Below, piece after piece: positions 7,929-16,958 of a stretch of DNA of 54,016 nucleotides (position 1 is its first letter; each line of letters begins with the position of its first letter). Origin of the DNA: DASSWB01 sp035705495 (GTDB lineage Bacteria > Bacteroidota > Bacteroidia > Flavobacteriales > Flavobacteriaceae); NCBI GenBank assembly GCA_035705495.1, contig DASSWB010000105.1, forward strand, positions 1 to 54,016. Reading direction: 5' to 3'. The position numbers were made by a program, and so were the translations under genes. The notes below the pieces were generated by a model. It saw nothing but the letters and a program-made list of their open reading frames with translations, searched no databases and was not told where the DNA came from.

Positions 7929-9386
7929 ATGAAGCTCGTACAATTTTCTTTAAGAACCCGGATTTTTGTTTCCATGATTTTGTTGGTGCTGGGTGCTTCT
8001 ATTTTAATTGCGGGCGTAACGGTTTATCAATATAAAGAGCAGGCCGAAAATTATCACGTAGATCGACTGGGCAGAAAAGAAGAAGCCATTCGGGAGAATA
8101 TTAAATATGTGCTACAGAGCACAACGCATGAGGTTATTCCGGAAAATATCGGCTTGATATTTAAAGAAAGGGACAAGATTTATGAAATGGCTCAAGTTCA
8201 TAATATGCCCTTGAACATTTATGATCTCAACGGAAATCTCATTGTTAAATCGCAAGAGAATTTTTTTACGGATCCTTCAGAACAAAAAATAGAGAAAGAT
8301 GTTTTGAACAAACTCCTGTCATCAGCAGATAAAAGGGTGGCCTTGAAAATGATCAAGGACGAAAAGACGTATCAATCATCTTATACATTGATTACAGATA
8401 ATTTCTATCGACCACTGGCGATTTTGAACCTTCCTTATTTACAGGACGATAATTTTTTAGATCAAGAATTAAATGAATTTTTGGAACGTCTCGCCGAAGT
8501 ATATCTTTTTATGCTAATTCTGGCGATTGCCATGGCGTATTTTCTTTCAAATTATATTACACGTTCCTTAAAAACGATTACCGATAAAATTATCCAAACG
8601 CGACTCGATAAAAGAAATCAGAAAATTGAAATTTCAGATGCCAGCGAAGAAATTTTCACATTGGTTTCTGCCTACAACAGCATGATTGACCAACTGGAAG
8701 AGAGTGCGATAAAACTGGCGCGAAGTGAAAGAGAGCAGGCCTGGAGGGAAATGGCCAAGCAAGTTGCGCACGAAATTAAAAATCCGTTGACTCCAATGCG
8801 ACTTAGTGTTCAGAGTTTTGAACGCAAATTTGATCCCAATGATCCTTTGATATTCCAGAAGGTGGAAGAATACAGTAACACATTGATTCAACAAATTGAT
8901 ACAATGAGTTCAATTGCTTCGGCTTTTTCCAATTTTGCACAAATGCCGGCACAGCAAAAGGAAACGTTGAATGTTCCCAAAGTGGTAAAACTTGCCCTTG
9001 ATATTTTTAATGAAGATTATATCAATTTTGCCACGGATAGGGATGAAATCCTTGTAAAATTCGACCGGACCCAATTGATAAGAGTAGTGACAAATCTGGT
9101 AAAAAATGCTATTCAGGCCACTAAAGGATCTGAAAATCCGCAAATAACCGTTTCGGTAAAAGAAGAAGATGAAAAGGTGTGTCTGATCATTGCAGATAAT
9201 GGTGTAGGAATTTCCGAAGAAAACAAAGAGAAGATATTTGAACCAAAATTCACAACTAAAACCAGCGGAATGGGTCTTGGTTTGGCAATGGTGAAAAACA
9301 TTGTGGAAACCTATAACGGAAATATTACCTTTACTTCACAAATAAACAAAGGGACCGCTTTTAAGGTTCATTTTCCAAAAACTTAA
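7929..9386 (+). CDS. Sensor histidine kinase with HAMP domain (NtrY-like)
   Basis: Membrane-bound sensor kinase of 485 residues. It has TM1 at about 11-33, a periplasmic sensing region of about 155 residues, TM2 at about 191-210, and a HAMP linker. The HisKA domain has the phospho-acceptor His281 in MAKQVAHEIKNPLTPM. The ATPase domain has N box NLVKNAIQATK, G1 DNGVGIS and G2 GMGLGLAMVKN. The NPLTPM context is typical of NtrY-type kinases. No response regulator is adjacent, so the partner lies elsewhere. It follows hemJ by 42 bases and precedes the crotonase by 4, which suggests one operon. Confidence 0.93.
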   Translation: MKLVQFSLRTRIFVSMILLVLGASILIAGVTVYQYKEQAENYHVDRLGRKEEAIRENIKYVLQSTTHEVIPENIGLIFKERDKIYEMAQVHNMPLNIYDLNGNLIVKSQENFFTDPSEQKIEKDVLNKLLSSADKRVALKMIKDEKTYQSSYTLITDNFYRPLAILNLPYLQDDNFLDQELNEFLERLAEVYLFMLILAIAMAYFLSNYITRSLKTITDKIIQTRLDKRNQKIEISDASEEIFTLVSAYNSMIDQLEESAIKLARSEREQAWREMAKQVAHEIKNPLTPMRLSVQSFERKFDPNDPLIFQKVEEYSNTLIQQIDTMSSIASAFSNFAQMPAQQKETLNVPKVVKLALDIFNEDYINFATDRDEILVKFDRTQLIRVVTNLVKNAIQATKGSENPQITVSVKEEDEKVCLIIADNGVGISEENKEKIFEPKFTTKTSGMGLGLAMVKNIVETYNGNITFTSQINKGTAFKVHFPKT

Positions 9387-9390
9387 AATC

Positions 9391-10173
9391 ATGAATTTCA
9401 ATAATTTACTGGTAGAAATTACCAACGGAATTGCTAAAATTATCATCAATAGGCCTTCTAAATTGAATGCGCTCAACAAAGAAACCATTCAAGAATTGCA
9501 CGACGCGTTTAAGCAAATAAAAATTGATGAAAGCATCAAGGTTGTCATCTTGACCGGGAGTGGTGAAAAGGCTTTTGTAGCTGGTGCGGATATCAGTGAA
9601 TTTGCCGATTTTTCGGTGGAAGAAGGAGCGGAATTGGCGGCAAAAGGCCAAGAACTCTTATTTGATTATGTTGCCAATTTCTCGAAACCCGTAATTGCAG
9701 CCGTAAACGGATTTGCACTTGGCGGCGGACTTGAACTGGCGATGGCAGCACATTTCAGGATTGCCAGCGAAAATGCCAAATTAGGTCTGCCAGAAGTTTC
9801 ATTGGGCGTAATTCCCGGCTACGGAGGAACCCAACGACTTCCACAGATTGTAGGAAAAGGGAGGGCCATGGAAATGATCATGACTGCAGGTATGGTTGAT
9901 GCGAGCCAAGCACTTCAATACAATTTGGTCAATCACGTAACCACTTTGGAAGAACTTATTCCGTTCACCGAAAAAATGGCGGAAAAAATAATGAGGAATT
10001 CCATTGTTGCCATTTCAGCAGCAATAAAATCGATTAACGCGAATTACGAAGACGGTGTCAACGGATTTGAAGTTGAAATCGAACAATTTGGTAAAAGCTT
10101 CGGGACAGAAGATTTTAGAGAAGGAACTTCGGCATTTTTAAATAAAAGAAAAGCAGATTTCCCCGGAAAATAA
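9391..10173 (+). CDS. Enoyl-CoA hydratase/isomerase (crotonase) family protein
   Basis: Hydrates trans-2-enoyl-CoA thioesters, normally in fatty acid or amino acid breakdown. The protein has 260 residues, the family length. The oxyanion-hole motifs are AFVAGADISEF (about 62-72) and NGFALGGGLELAMAAHF. The catalytic glutamates fit LGLPEVSLGVIPGYGGTQRL. It begins 4 bases after the kinase stop, so it is probably cotranscribed with it. Its exact substrate is not determined; the motif set fits a short-chain enoyl-CoA hydratase. Confidence 0.92.
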   Translation: MNFNNLLVEITNGIAKIIINRPSKLNALNKETIQELHDAFKQIKIDESIKVVILTGSGEKAFVAGADISEFADFSVEEGAELAAKGQELLFDYVANFSKPVIAAVNGFALGGGLELAMAAHFRIASENAKLGLPEVSLGVIPGYGGTQRLPQIVGKGRAMEMIMTAGMVDASQALQYNLVNHVTTLEELIPFTEKMAEKIMRNSIVAISAAIKSINANYEDGVNGFEVEIEQFGKSFGTEDFREGTSAFLNKRKADFPGK

Positions 10174-10195
10174 TTTTTTATATTTTAAAAAATTG

Positions 10196-10238
10196 ATATG
10201 GAATAAATCCGATTTAAAGGAATTATTCCATATTTTTG
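10196..10238 (+). promoter_or_regulatory. Inverted repeat overlapping a promoter for the radical SAM gene
   Basis: ATATGGAATAA (10196-10206) and TTATTCCATAT (10223-10233) are perfect 11-base inverted arms separated by 16 bases. The right arm runs into TATTTTTG (10231-10238), a match to TAnnTTTG that ends only 5 bases before the ATG at 10244. The hairpin plus T-run could also end the upstream kinase-crotonase transcript. Either reading fits; both may be true. Confidence 0.5.
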
Positions 10239-10243
10239 TTTTT

Positions 10244-11317
10244 ATGAATGATGAAAAACTGATAAAGGGCAGAGGAGCACAAATTAATGTGGCGAACAAA
10301 TTTTTTTCGCAAAGTCATGAATTTGTTGATGAATTTTTGAATTACTGCGCTGTTGAAGGCGAAGAAGCACAGAGCAATCGGACGACGTTAATTGAAACTT
10401 TTCCGAAAACGATTGTCAACAAAGTAAAAAGTCCGGATGTTCGCATGGATTATTCGTTGAATCCGTATCAAGGTTGTGAACATGGTTGTATTTATTGTTA
10501 TGCGAGAAACACGCACGAATATTGGGGCTACAGTGCCGGTTTGGATTTCGAACAAAAAATCCTCGTGAAGCGAAATGCGGTCGAACTTTTGGAAAAGAAA
10601 TTGCAAAGCAAGACATGGAAAGCCGTGCCCATTGTGCTTTCAGGAAATACAGATTGTTATCAGCCCATTGAGAAGAAACTTGAAATTACGCGAAAATTGC
10701 TTCAGGTTTTCTTGAAATACAAACATCCGGTTGGTATCATTACAAAAAACGCATTGGTTCAACGCGATATGGATATTTTGGAAGAACTGGCGGCCGATAA
10801 TCTTGTGCGTGTACATCTTTCCATTACTTCACTGGAGGAAGAGATGCGTCGGATTTTGGAACCTCGTACGGCAACAATTAAAAAACGTTTGGAAACGATT
10901 GAAAAACTGACTGCAGCGAAAATTCCGGTTTTTGTAATGATGGCTCCAATTATTCCAGGAATAAACAGTCATGAAATCCTGCCTTTGGTCAAAGAAGTTG
11001 CAAATCGTGGTGCTTTGGGCGTTGGTCATACGATGGTGCGTTTGAATGGCGCGATTGGTGAGATTTTTTCAGATTGGATCAAGAAAACCATGCCCGATCG
11101 TGCCGATAAGGTTTTACATTTAATAGAAAGTTGTCACGAAGGAAACCTGAATGACAGTCAGTACGGGCGAAGAATGCGTGGATCGGGAAATATTGCCGAG
11201 CAAGTGAACCAGCAATTTGCAATTGCACGCAAAAAGTATCTTTCAGGAAGGGAAATGCCTGAAATGAATTGTGATTTGCATGAACAGTTTAAAAGCGGTC
11301 AATTAAAATTCTTCTAA
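10244..11317 (+). CDS. PA0069-family radical SAM protein
   Basis: Predicted [4Fe-4S] S-adenosylmethionine radical enzyme of 357 residues, related to spore photoproduct lyase-like proteins. The cluster motif C-x3-C-x2-C is at Cys78, Cys82 and Cys85 in CEHGCIYCYARN, followed by the barrel motifs VLSGNTDCYQPIEK and VHLSITSLEEEMRRILEPR. I chose the ATG at 10244 (MNDEKLIKGRG) over an upstream start at 10193, because the longer form would begin inside the inverted repeat and adds residues unlike the family. The true substrate of this family is not known. It is convergent with the HD gene. Confidence 0.92.
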   Translation: MNDEKLIKGRGAQINVANKFFSQSHEFVDEFLNYCAVEGEEAQSNRTTLIETFPKTIVNKVKSPDVRMDYSLNPYQGCEHGCIYCYARNTHEYWGYSAGLDFEQKILVKRNAVELLEKKLQSKTWKAVPIVLSGNTDCYQPIEKKLEITRKLLQVFLKYKHPVGIITKNALVQRDMDILEELAADNLVRVHLSITSLEEEMRRILEPRTATIKKRLETIEKLTAAKIPVFVMMAPIIPGINSHEILPLVKEVANRGALGVGHTMVRLNGAIGEIFSDWIKKTMPDRADKVLHLIESCHEGNLNDSQYGRRMRGSGNIAEQVNQQFAIARKKYLSGREMPEMNCDLHEQFKSGQLKFF

Positions 11318-11342
11318 GTGCAAGATTGATTTTTCTTCGGAT

Positions 11343-11999
11343 TTAAAATGGCTCTAAACCACATTCACGGTAAAATTGATTTAAATAAACTTGCATGAAT
11401 TCGTGCCTTTCTTTTGCCATTTGTTTACCTGTTTCAGTATTCATCCGGTTTTTTAAAAGTAAAAGTTTTTCGTAAAAATGATTGATCGTCGGTGCGGTTG
11501 AAGTTTTGTATTCGGCTTTCGTCATTTCTAAATTCGGCTTGATTTGGGGATCATATAATTTCCGATTCATAAATCCACCATAATTAAATGTCCGTGCAAT
11601 GCCAATAGCGCCAATCGCGTCTAATCTGTCGGCATCTTGTACCACATCTAGTTCTGGGGAACGGAATTGCTGGATTTCATTTCCGCCTTTAAAAGAAATG
11701 TTTTCGATAATTTGTTGAACATGCTCAATAATATCAGCACCTACTTTTTCTGATTTCAAAAAACCCACAGCTATTTTAGGGCCGATGCTTTCATCTCCAT
11801 TATGAAATTTTGAATCGGCAATATCGTGTAGCAGTGCGCCAAGTGCGACGATAAATTCATCCACTTTTTCAGTTTTGGAAATTTGTCGGGCATTTTTGTA
11901 AACGCGTTCAATATGGAACCAATCGTGACCGCCTTCAGCACTTTTTAAAGTCTGTTGGACAAATTTCTTCGTATTTTCAATAATTTCCGCTTGGTTCAT
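11343..11999 (-). CDS. HD-domain phosphohydrolase (YedJ-like)
   Basis: Predicted metal-dependent phosphohydrolase. The HD signature is spread over HDWFHIERVYKNA (first histidine), ALLHDIADSKFH (the His-Asp pair) and VVQDADRLDAIGAIGIAR (last aspartate). The Asn-Tyr-Gly-Gly-Phe-Met segment and the late HFYEKLLLLKNRMNTETG block match the YedJ/YpgQ type. I prefer the ATG at 11999 (MNQAEIIENT, 218 residues) over 12014. It is a single gene convergent with the radical SAM gene. The physiological substrate is unknown; nucleotides are likely. Confidence 0.88.
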   Translation of the reverse strand: MNQAEIIENTKKFVQQTLKSAEGGHDWFHIERVYKNARQISKTEKVDEFIVALGALLHDIADSKFHNGDESIGPKIAVGFLKSEKVGADIIEHVQQIIENISFKGGNEIQQFRSPELDVVQDADRLDAIGAIGIARTFNYGGFMNRKLYDPQIKPNLEMTKAEYKTSTAPTINHFYEKLLLLKNRMNTETGKQMAKERHEFMQVYLNQFYRECGLEPF

Positions 12000-12182
12000 C
12001 ATCCAAAAATACACTGTTTTTGCTTATTTCGGTCTTTAATGGAGACTATAATTTCTTCGGCTTTTATAACTCTGAGGCAAGGGTTTTTATATAATTTTTC
12101 CGATATTTGTTGATTAAGATTTGACTCAGTAAAACACCGTTAATATTACTTGGAGTTCATTTCGAAATTAAAAAAATTAGTT

Positions 12183-13349
12183 ATGCCATTTTATCATAAA
12201 TTAGGGAAAATCCCACCAAAGCGCCACACAGTTTTTAGAAAACCTAATGGCGATTTATATTACGAGCAATTGTTTGGCACGATTGGTTTTGACGGAATGT
12301 CGTCGAATTTATACCATGAGCAACGGCCAACGCAGGTGAAGGAAATTAAAGGTAGTTACAGTGTGAAACCTAAAATTGCGCTTGAAAATCATATTAAATC
12401 CTATAGGTTTAAAGGATTTCAGGTGAAACCTCAACCAGATTATTTGGATAGTAGGACCGTTGTGTTAACCAACAGCGATGTTGATCTTACTTTGGCAGCT
12501 CCGCAGAATCCTTCCCAAGATTATTTTTACAAAAATTCCGATTCTGATGAATTGATCTTCGTACATCAAGGAACCGGGAAATTGCGCACGCATTTGGGCA
12601 ACCTCGATTTCAAATATGGCGACTATTTATTGATTCCTCGAGGTACTATTTATAAAATGGATTTTGACGAAGAAGTCAACCGTTTACTAATCATTGAATC
12701 GCGCAGGCCTATTTACACACCAAAAAAATACAGGAATTGGTTTGGTCAATTATTGGAGCATTCGCCATATTGTGAGCGCGATATTCGTCAGCCCTACGAA
12801 TTGGAGACCAATAACGAAACCGGTGATTTTCTTGTGAAAGTGAAAAAACAAGGAGAAATTTTTGACATGATATACGCCTCACATCCTTTTGATGTTGTTG
12901 GCTATGATGGATTCAATTATCCGTATGCTTTTTCAATTCACGATTTTGAACCCATTACAGGTAGAATTCACCAACCGCCACCGGTACATCAAACCTTTGA
13001 AACCGATGCTTTTGTGGTTTGTTCGTTTGTGCCGCGTTTGTATGATTATCATCCAGACAGTATTCCGGCGCCGTACAGTCATAGCAATATCGACAGTGAT
13101 GAGGTTTTATATTATGTAGATGGGGATTTTATGAGCAGGAACGATATTGCTGCGGGTCATATTTCATTGCATCCTGCGGGAATTCCGCACGGTCCGCATC
13201 CAGGAGCAGTGGAAAGAAGTATCGGGCAAACTAAAACAGATGAGTTGGCTGTGATGGTCGATACTTTTAAACCTTTAATGGTTACTGAAGCTGCAATGGA
13301 AATTGCAGATGAATCATATCATAAATCTTGGTTGGATGACGCTCATTAA
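12183..13349 (+). CDS. hmgA: Homogentisate 1,2-dioxygenase
   Basis: Opens the aromatic ring of homogentisate to maleylacetoacetate using Fe2+ and O2, in tyrosine and phenylalanine degradation. From the ATG at 12183 (MPFYHKLGKIPPKRH) it has 388 residues. An in-frame start at 12150 would add 11 unusual residues. The cupin iron site is visible as HSNIDSDEVLYYVDG (His and Glu ligands) and HPAGIPHGPHPG (final His), with the substrate loop RIHQPPPVHQTFET. hppD, which makes its substrate, follows 100 bases downstream in the same direction. The fumarylacetoacetase gene is not in this window. Confidence 0.95.
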   Translation: MPFYHKLGKIPPKRHTVFRKPNGDLYYEQLFGTIGFDGMSSNLYHEQRPTQVKEIKGSYSVKPKIALENHIKSYRFKGFQVKPQPDYLDSRTVVLTNSDVDLTLAAPQNPSQDYFYKNSDSDELIFVHQGTGKLRTHLGNLDFKYGDYLLIPRGTIYKMDFDEEVNRLLIIESRRPIYTPKKYRNWFGQLLEHSPYCERDIRQPYELETNNETGDFLVKVKKQGEIFDMIYASHPFDVVGYDGFNYPYAFSIHDFEPITGRIHQPPPVHQTFETDAFVVCSFVPRLYDYHPDSIPAPYSHSNIDSDEVLYYVDGDFMSRNDIAAGHISLHPAGIPHGPHPGAVERSIGQTKTDELAVMVDTFKPLMVTEAAMEIADESYHKSWLDDAH

Positions 13350-13449
13350 TAAAGCTGAAATTGCCGAATCATGCAGGGCAATGTGGTAAATTTTTCAGTT
13401 TGAAAAAAGATTGGATTATTATTAAACGCATTAAAGAAAATTAAATATC

Positions 13450-14610
13450 ATGAGTAAAGAAGTAAAATCCGTAGAATACGGACTGGAGAAAATATTTGAA
13501 GGAGCAGAAGATTTCCTTCCACTTTTGGGAACCGATTATGTTGAGTTTTATGTAGGAAACGCAAAACAAGCGGCACATTTTTATAAAACCGCCTTTGGTT
13601 TTCAATCTTTCGCATACAAAGGTTTGGAAACTGGCAGCCGGGACACGGTTTCTTATGTCTTGAAACAAGATAAGATCAGATTGGTTTTAACCACTCCTCT
13701 TAATTCCAAGCATCCCATCAACGAACATATTGTAAAGCATGGTGATGGTGTAAAAGTGGTTGCATTATGGGTAGAAGATGCCAAATCGGCTTGGGAAGAA
13801 ACAACTTCTAGAGGCGCAAAATCTTACATGGAACCAACTGTTGAAAAAGACGAGCATGGTGAAGTTGTAAGGGCAGGAATTTACACTTATGGTGAAACGG
13901 TTCACATGTTTGTGGAACGCAAAAATTACAACGGAAAGTTTTTGCCGGGATTCCGCGAATGGAAATCTGATTACAATCCGGAGCCAACAGGTTTAAAGTA
14001 CATAGACCACATGGTTGGAAACGTTGGTTGGGGCGAAATGAATACTTGGGTAAAATGGTATGAAGATGTAATGGGCTTTGTGAATTTCCTTTCTTTCGAT
14101 GATAAGCAAATCAACACAGAATATTCTGCATTGATGAGTAAAGTAATGAGCAACGGAAATGGTAGAATTAAATTCCCAATTAATGAACCGGCCGAAGGAA
14201 TGAAAAAATCCCAAATTGAAGAGTATTTGGATTTTTACGAAAGTCCGGGTGTACAGCACATTGCCGTTGCCACTGATGACATTATTAAAACCGTTTCTGA
14301 CTTAAGATCACGAGGTGTTGAATTTTTGTCAATTCCGCCTGAGGCTTATTATCAAATGGTTCCAGAACGTTTAGCGGCTCATAATCATGAATTGCGTGAA
14401 GATATTGAAAGATTGAAAAGTTTGGGAATCATGATCGATGCCGATGAAGAAGGCTATTTGTTGCAAATTTTCACCAAACCGGTAGAAGATAGACCAACTT
14501 TGTTCTTTGAGATCATCCAAAGAATGGGAGCGCGTGGTTTTGGCGCTGGAAACTTCAAAGCTCTTTTTGAATCTATAGAACGCGAACAAGAATTAAGGGG
14601 AACGCTTTAA
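13450..14610 (+). CDS. hppD: 4-hydroxyphenylpyruvate dioxygenase
   Basis: Converts 4-hydroxyphenylpyruvate to homogentisate with Fe2+. It has 386 residues, the family length, made of two VOC (glyoxalase-fold) domains. Domain 1 begins DYVEFYVGNAKQAAHFYKTA. Domain 2 carries the iron triad: His in YIDHMVGNV, His in GVQHIAVATDDI, and Glu in TLFFEIIQRMG near the C-terminus. Typical closing residues GAGNFKALFESIEREQ are present. It lies directly after hmgA and is closed by a strong hairpin terminator at 14631-14667. Confidence 0.97.
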   Translation: MSKEVKSVEYGLEKIFEGAEDFLPLLGTDYVEFYVGNAKQAAHFYKTAFGFQSFAYKGLETGSRDTVSYVLKQDKIRLVLTTPLNSKHPINEHIVKHGDGVKVVALWVEDAKSAWEETTSRGAKSYMEPTVEKDEHGEVVRAGIYTYGETVHMFVERKNYNGKFLPGFREWKSDYNPEPTGLKYIDHMVGNVGWGEMNTWVKWYEDVMGFVNFLSFDDKQINTEYSALMSKVMSNGNGRIKFPINEPAEGMKKSQIEEYLDFYESPGVQHIAVATDDIIKTVSDLRSRGVEFLSIPPEAYYQMVPERLAAHNHELREDIERLKSLGIMIDADEEGYLLQIFTKPVEDRPTLFFEIIQRMGARGFGAGNFKALFESIEREQELRGTL

Positions 14611-14630
14611 TTGGTTTTTTTTAATTGAAA

Positions 14631-14667
14631 AAAAACTCCATCATTACTTTTTGATGGAGTTTTTTTG
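14631..14667 (+). terminator. Rho-independent terminator after hppD
   Basis: ACTCCATCA and TGATGGAGT pair perfectly (9 base pairs, 8-base loop), preceded by an A-run and followed by seven Ts. It ends the hmgA-hppD transcript. Confidence 0.9.
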
Positions 14668-14673
14668 ATTAAT

Positions 14674-14681
14674 TACATTTG
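14674..14681 (+). promoter_or_regulatory. Promoter -7 element of the DUF3108 gene
   Basis: TACATTTG matches TAnnTTTG. A TTTTTG tract about 20 bases upstream could serve as the -33 element, although it overlaps the terminator stem. The start codon is 53 bases downstream. Confidence 0.45.
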
Positions 14682-14733
14682 GAATAGAAATTGCAAAAAG
14701 AAAAATATCAAGGTACTAACTTAGAAAAATATT

Positions 14734-15510
14734 ATGTCCCAAAAATATATCATTGCCCTTTTAATGCTTCTTTCTTCCATGACTTCATTTGCCCAGCATG
14801 AAGCTTTTCAGGACGGGGAATGGTTTAGGTTTCGCATCCATTATGGTGTATTCAATGCAAGTTTTGCCACCATGGAAGTCAATAAAACGGTATTCAACAA
14901 AAAACCGGTTTATCATGTAGTGGGGAAAGGAAAATCTACTGGGATGTTGCATTGGTTTTTTAAGGTAGATGACAATTATGAGACTTATATTGATGCTAAA
15001 ACAGGATTGCCCATTCGGTTTATTCGGCAAATTGATGAAGGCGGACACACAAAAGACGTGGTTATAGATTTCAATCATGCCAAAGATGAAGCCTTGGTTT
15101 TTAATAGGAAAAAGGATACGAAAAAACGTTTTGCAACTGCGGAAAACGTTCATGATATGTTGTCTGCTTTTTATTATCTCAGAAACAATCTAGACGTTGA
15201 TAATCTTGAGGTAGGTGATGAAACTATCCTTAATATGTTTTTCGACAATGAAAATTACCCTTTTAAACTCAAATTTCTTGGTAGGGAAATCGTAAAAACG
15301 AAAATGGGAAAGATTGCCTGTTTAAAATTTCGACCTTATGTAATGGCAGGAAGGGTTTTTAAAGAAGAAGAAAGCTTGACATTTTGGGTGAGCGATGATA
15401 GAAACCGAATTCCAATAAAAATTGAAGCACAAATAGCCGTAGGTTCTTTAGATGCTGATATTGATGCATATAAAGGTTTGAAATATCCACTTGAGATAAT
15501 AATGGATTAA
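14734..15510 (+). CDS. DUF3108 domain-containing secreted protein
   Basis: Protein of 258 residues with a clear signal peptide (MSQKYIIALLMLLSSMTSFAQ, cleavage after about residue 21). The mature part has the DUF3108 pattern: GEWFRFRIHYGVFNASFATMEV, a TGMLHWFFKVDDNYETYID stretch, and the C-terminal ESLTFWVSDDRNRIPIKIEA block. The fold is probably a periplasmic beta-structure. Function in this family is not established. It sits alone between the hppD terminator and the M23 peptidase gene, with its own promoter. Confidence 0.9.
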   Translation: MSQKYIIALLMLLSSMTSFAQHEAFQDGEWFRFRIHYGVFNASFATMEVNKTVFNKKPVYHVVGKGKSTGMLHWFFKVDDNYETYIDAKTGLPIRFIRQIDEGGHTKDVVIDFNHAKDEALVFNRKKDTKKRFATAENVHDMLSAFYYLRNNLDVDNLEVGDETILNMFFDNENYPFKLKFLGREIVKTKMGKIACLKFRPYVMAGRVFKEEESLTFWVSDDRNRIPIKIEAQIAVGSLDADIDAYKGLKYPLEIIMD

Positions 15511-15710
15511 AAATTCTTGTTTTTACAGTGCAATTTCCATTTTTAAAATACGTTTAAAATTATATAAAGAGATTTTAAGTTTAATTTAACGCACTTCCCA
15601 ATTTTTTTCTATTTTTACGTCGGCAAGCGGTATAAAAAATCCGCTAAAATGTTGATAATGTTTTTGATAAGAGATTAATGAAGGAAATGAAAAGAAACTA
15701 CAGAGAGCGA

Positions 15711-16958
15711 ATGATTGTGAAAAGATTTATTAACGGGTTGGGCTTAATATTATTAATTACTTCCTGTAATAGCAATTTGAGAGAAGATAATGTTGAAATT
15801 GCCAAAGTAGAGGAGCCGCAACCAGTGATAGAAGAGTACGGATTTGTTCTCGATGATTATGACGTAGAGCGATATATTATTGAACCTGGAGATAATTTTG
15901 GCGCCATTTTGGGCCGACAAGGAATTGATGCTGCGAAGATTTTTGAAATTACACATAAAGTAGAAGACACTTTCAATCCGAGGAAAATAGTAGCAGGAAA
16001 GAAATATGTTATTTTAAAATCCAAAGATTCATTGTCCCAGCCCACAGCTTTTATTTATGAAAGCAATCGAACCGATTATACGGTTGTTGCTTTGGGCGAC
16101 AGCATTTTTGCGTATAATTCGAGTAAACCGGTTACGCTTAAAAAAAGGATAGTTTCCGGTGTTATTAACTCGAGTCTTTCCGAAGCAATTCAGGAACTGG
16201 AAATCTCACCATTGCTTACTTATGAATTAAGCAATATTTACCAATGGAGCATTGACTTTTTCAGCATTCAAAAAGGAGATCATTTCAAAATTATTTATAA
16301 TGAAAAGTATATCAATGACAGCATTTTTGCAGGTATTGACAATATAGAAGCTGCTGTTTTTTATCAAGAAGATAAACCCTATTATGCTTTTCAATATCAA
16401 ACCGATAGTATTACCGGAGCTACAGATTATTACGACGAAGAAGCAAGGGCACTGCGAAGCTTCTTTCTAAAAGCACCTTTGGATTATTTCAGAATTTCTT
16501 CAAGCTATAGTGGGCGCAGGTTTCATCCGGTACAAAAAAGATGGAAGGCACATTTAGGAACGGATTATGCGGCACCTCACGGAACCCCTATTAGAAGTAC
16601 CGCGAATGGAGTTGTGATAAAAGCCTCATATACAGCCGGGAATGGAAACTACGTGAAGGTGAAACACAATGATACTTATACTACCCAATATCTTCACATG
16701 TCGAAAATCAGGGTGAAACAAGGACAACGCGTGAAGCAAGGTGATATTATTGGAAATGTTGGAAGTACGGGATTGGCTACCGGTCCGCATGTATGTTATC
16801 GTTTTTGGGTGCGTGGAAAACAAGTTGATCCTTACAGACAAAATCTTCCTGCTGCCGAACATATTAAAAAGGAATTAAAATCGAAATATTTATTGGACAT
16901 TGAACCGATAAAAGCTAAATTGGATGCGCTTGAAAAAGGGGAGAACCTCCTATTATGA
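15711..16958 (+). CDS. M23-family peptidoglycan metallopeptidase lipoprotein
   Basis: Predicted lipoprotein endopeptidase acting on peptidoglycan cross-links. From the ATG at 15711 the signal MIVKRFINGLGLILLITSC gives a lipobox with Cys19; starts at 15678 or 15687 are possible but would place a charged tail before it. An N-terminal LysM-like or OapA-like region (YIIEPGDNFGAILGRQGID) precedes the LytM domain. There, zinc ligands His281 and Asp285 are seen in HLGTDYAAPHG and His in LHMS. The usual HxH motif reads HVC (His360, Cys362), so a cysteine replaces one zinc ligand. Its stop overlaps the pgi start (ATGA), so the two are coupled. Confidence 0.92.
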   Translation: MIVKRFINGLGLILLITSCNSNLREDNVEIAKVEEPQPVIEEYGFVLDDYDVERYIIEPGDNFGAILGRQGIDAAKIFEITHKVEDTFNPRKIVAGKKYVILKSKDSLSQPTAFIYESNRTDYTVVALGDSIFAYNSSKPVTLKKRIVSGVINSSLSEAIQELEISPLLTYELSNIYQWSIDFFSIQKGDHFKIIYNEKYINDSIFAGIDNIEAAVFYQEDKPYYAFQYQTDSITGATDYYDEEARALRSFFLKAPLDYFRISSSYSGRRFHPVQKRWKAHLGTDYAAPHGTPIRSTANGVVIKASYTAGNGNYVKVKHNDTYTTQYLHMSKIRVKQGQRVKQGDIIGNVGSTGLATGPHVCYRFWVRGKQVDPYRQNLPAAEHIKKELKSKYLLDIEPIKAKLDALEKGENLLL

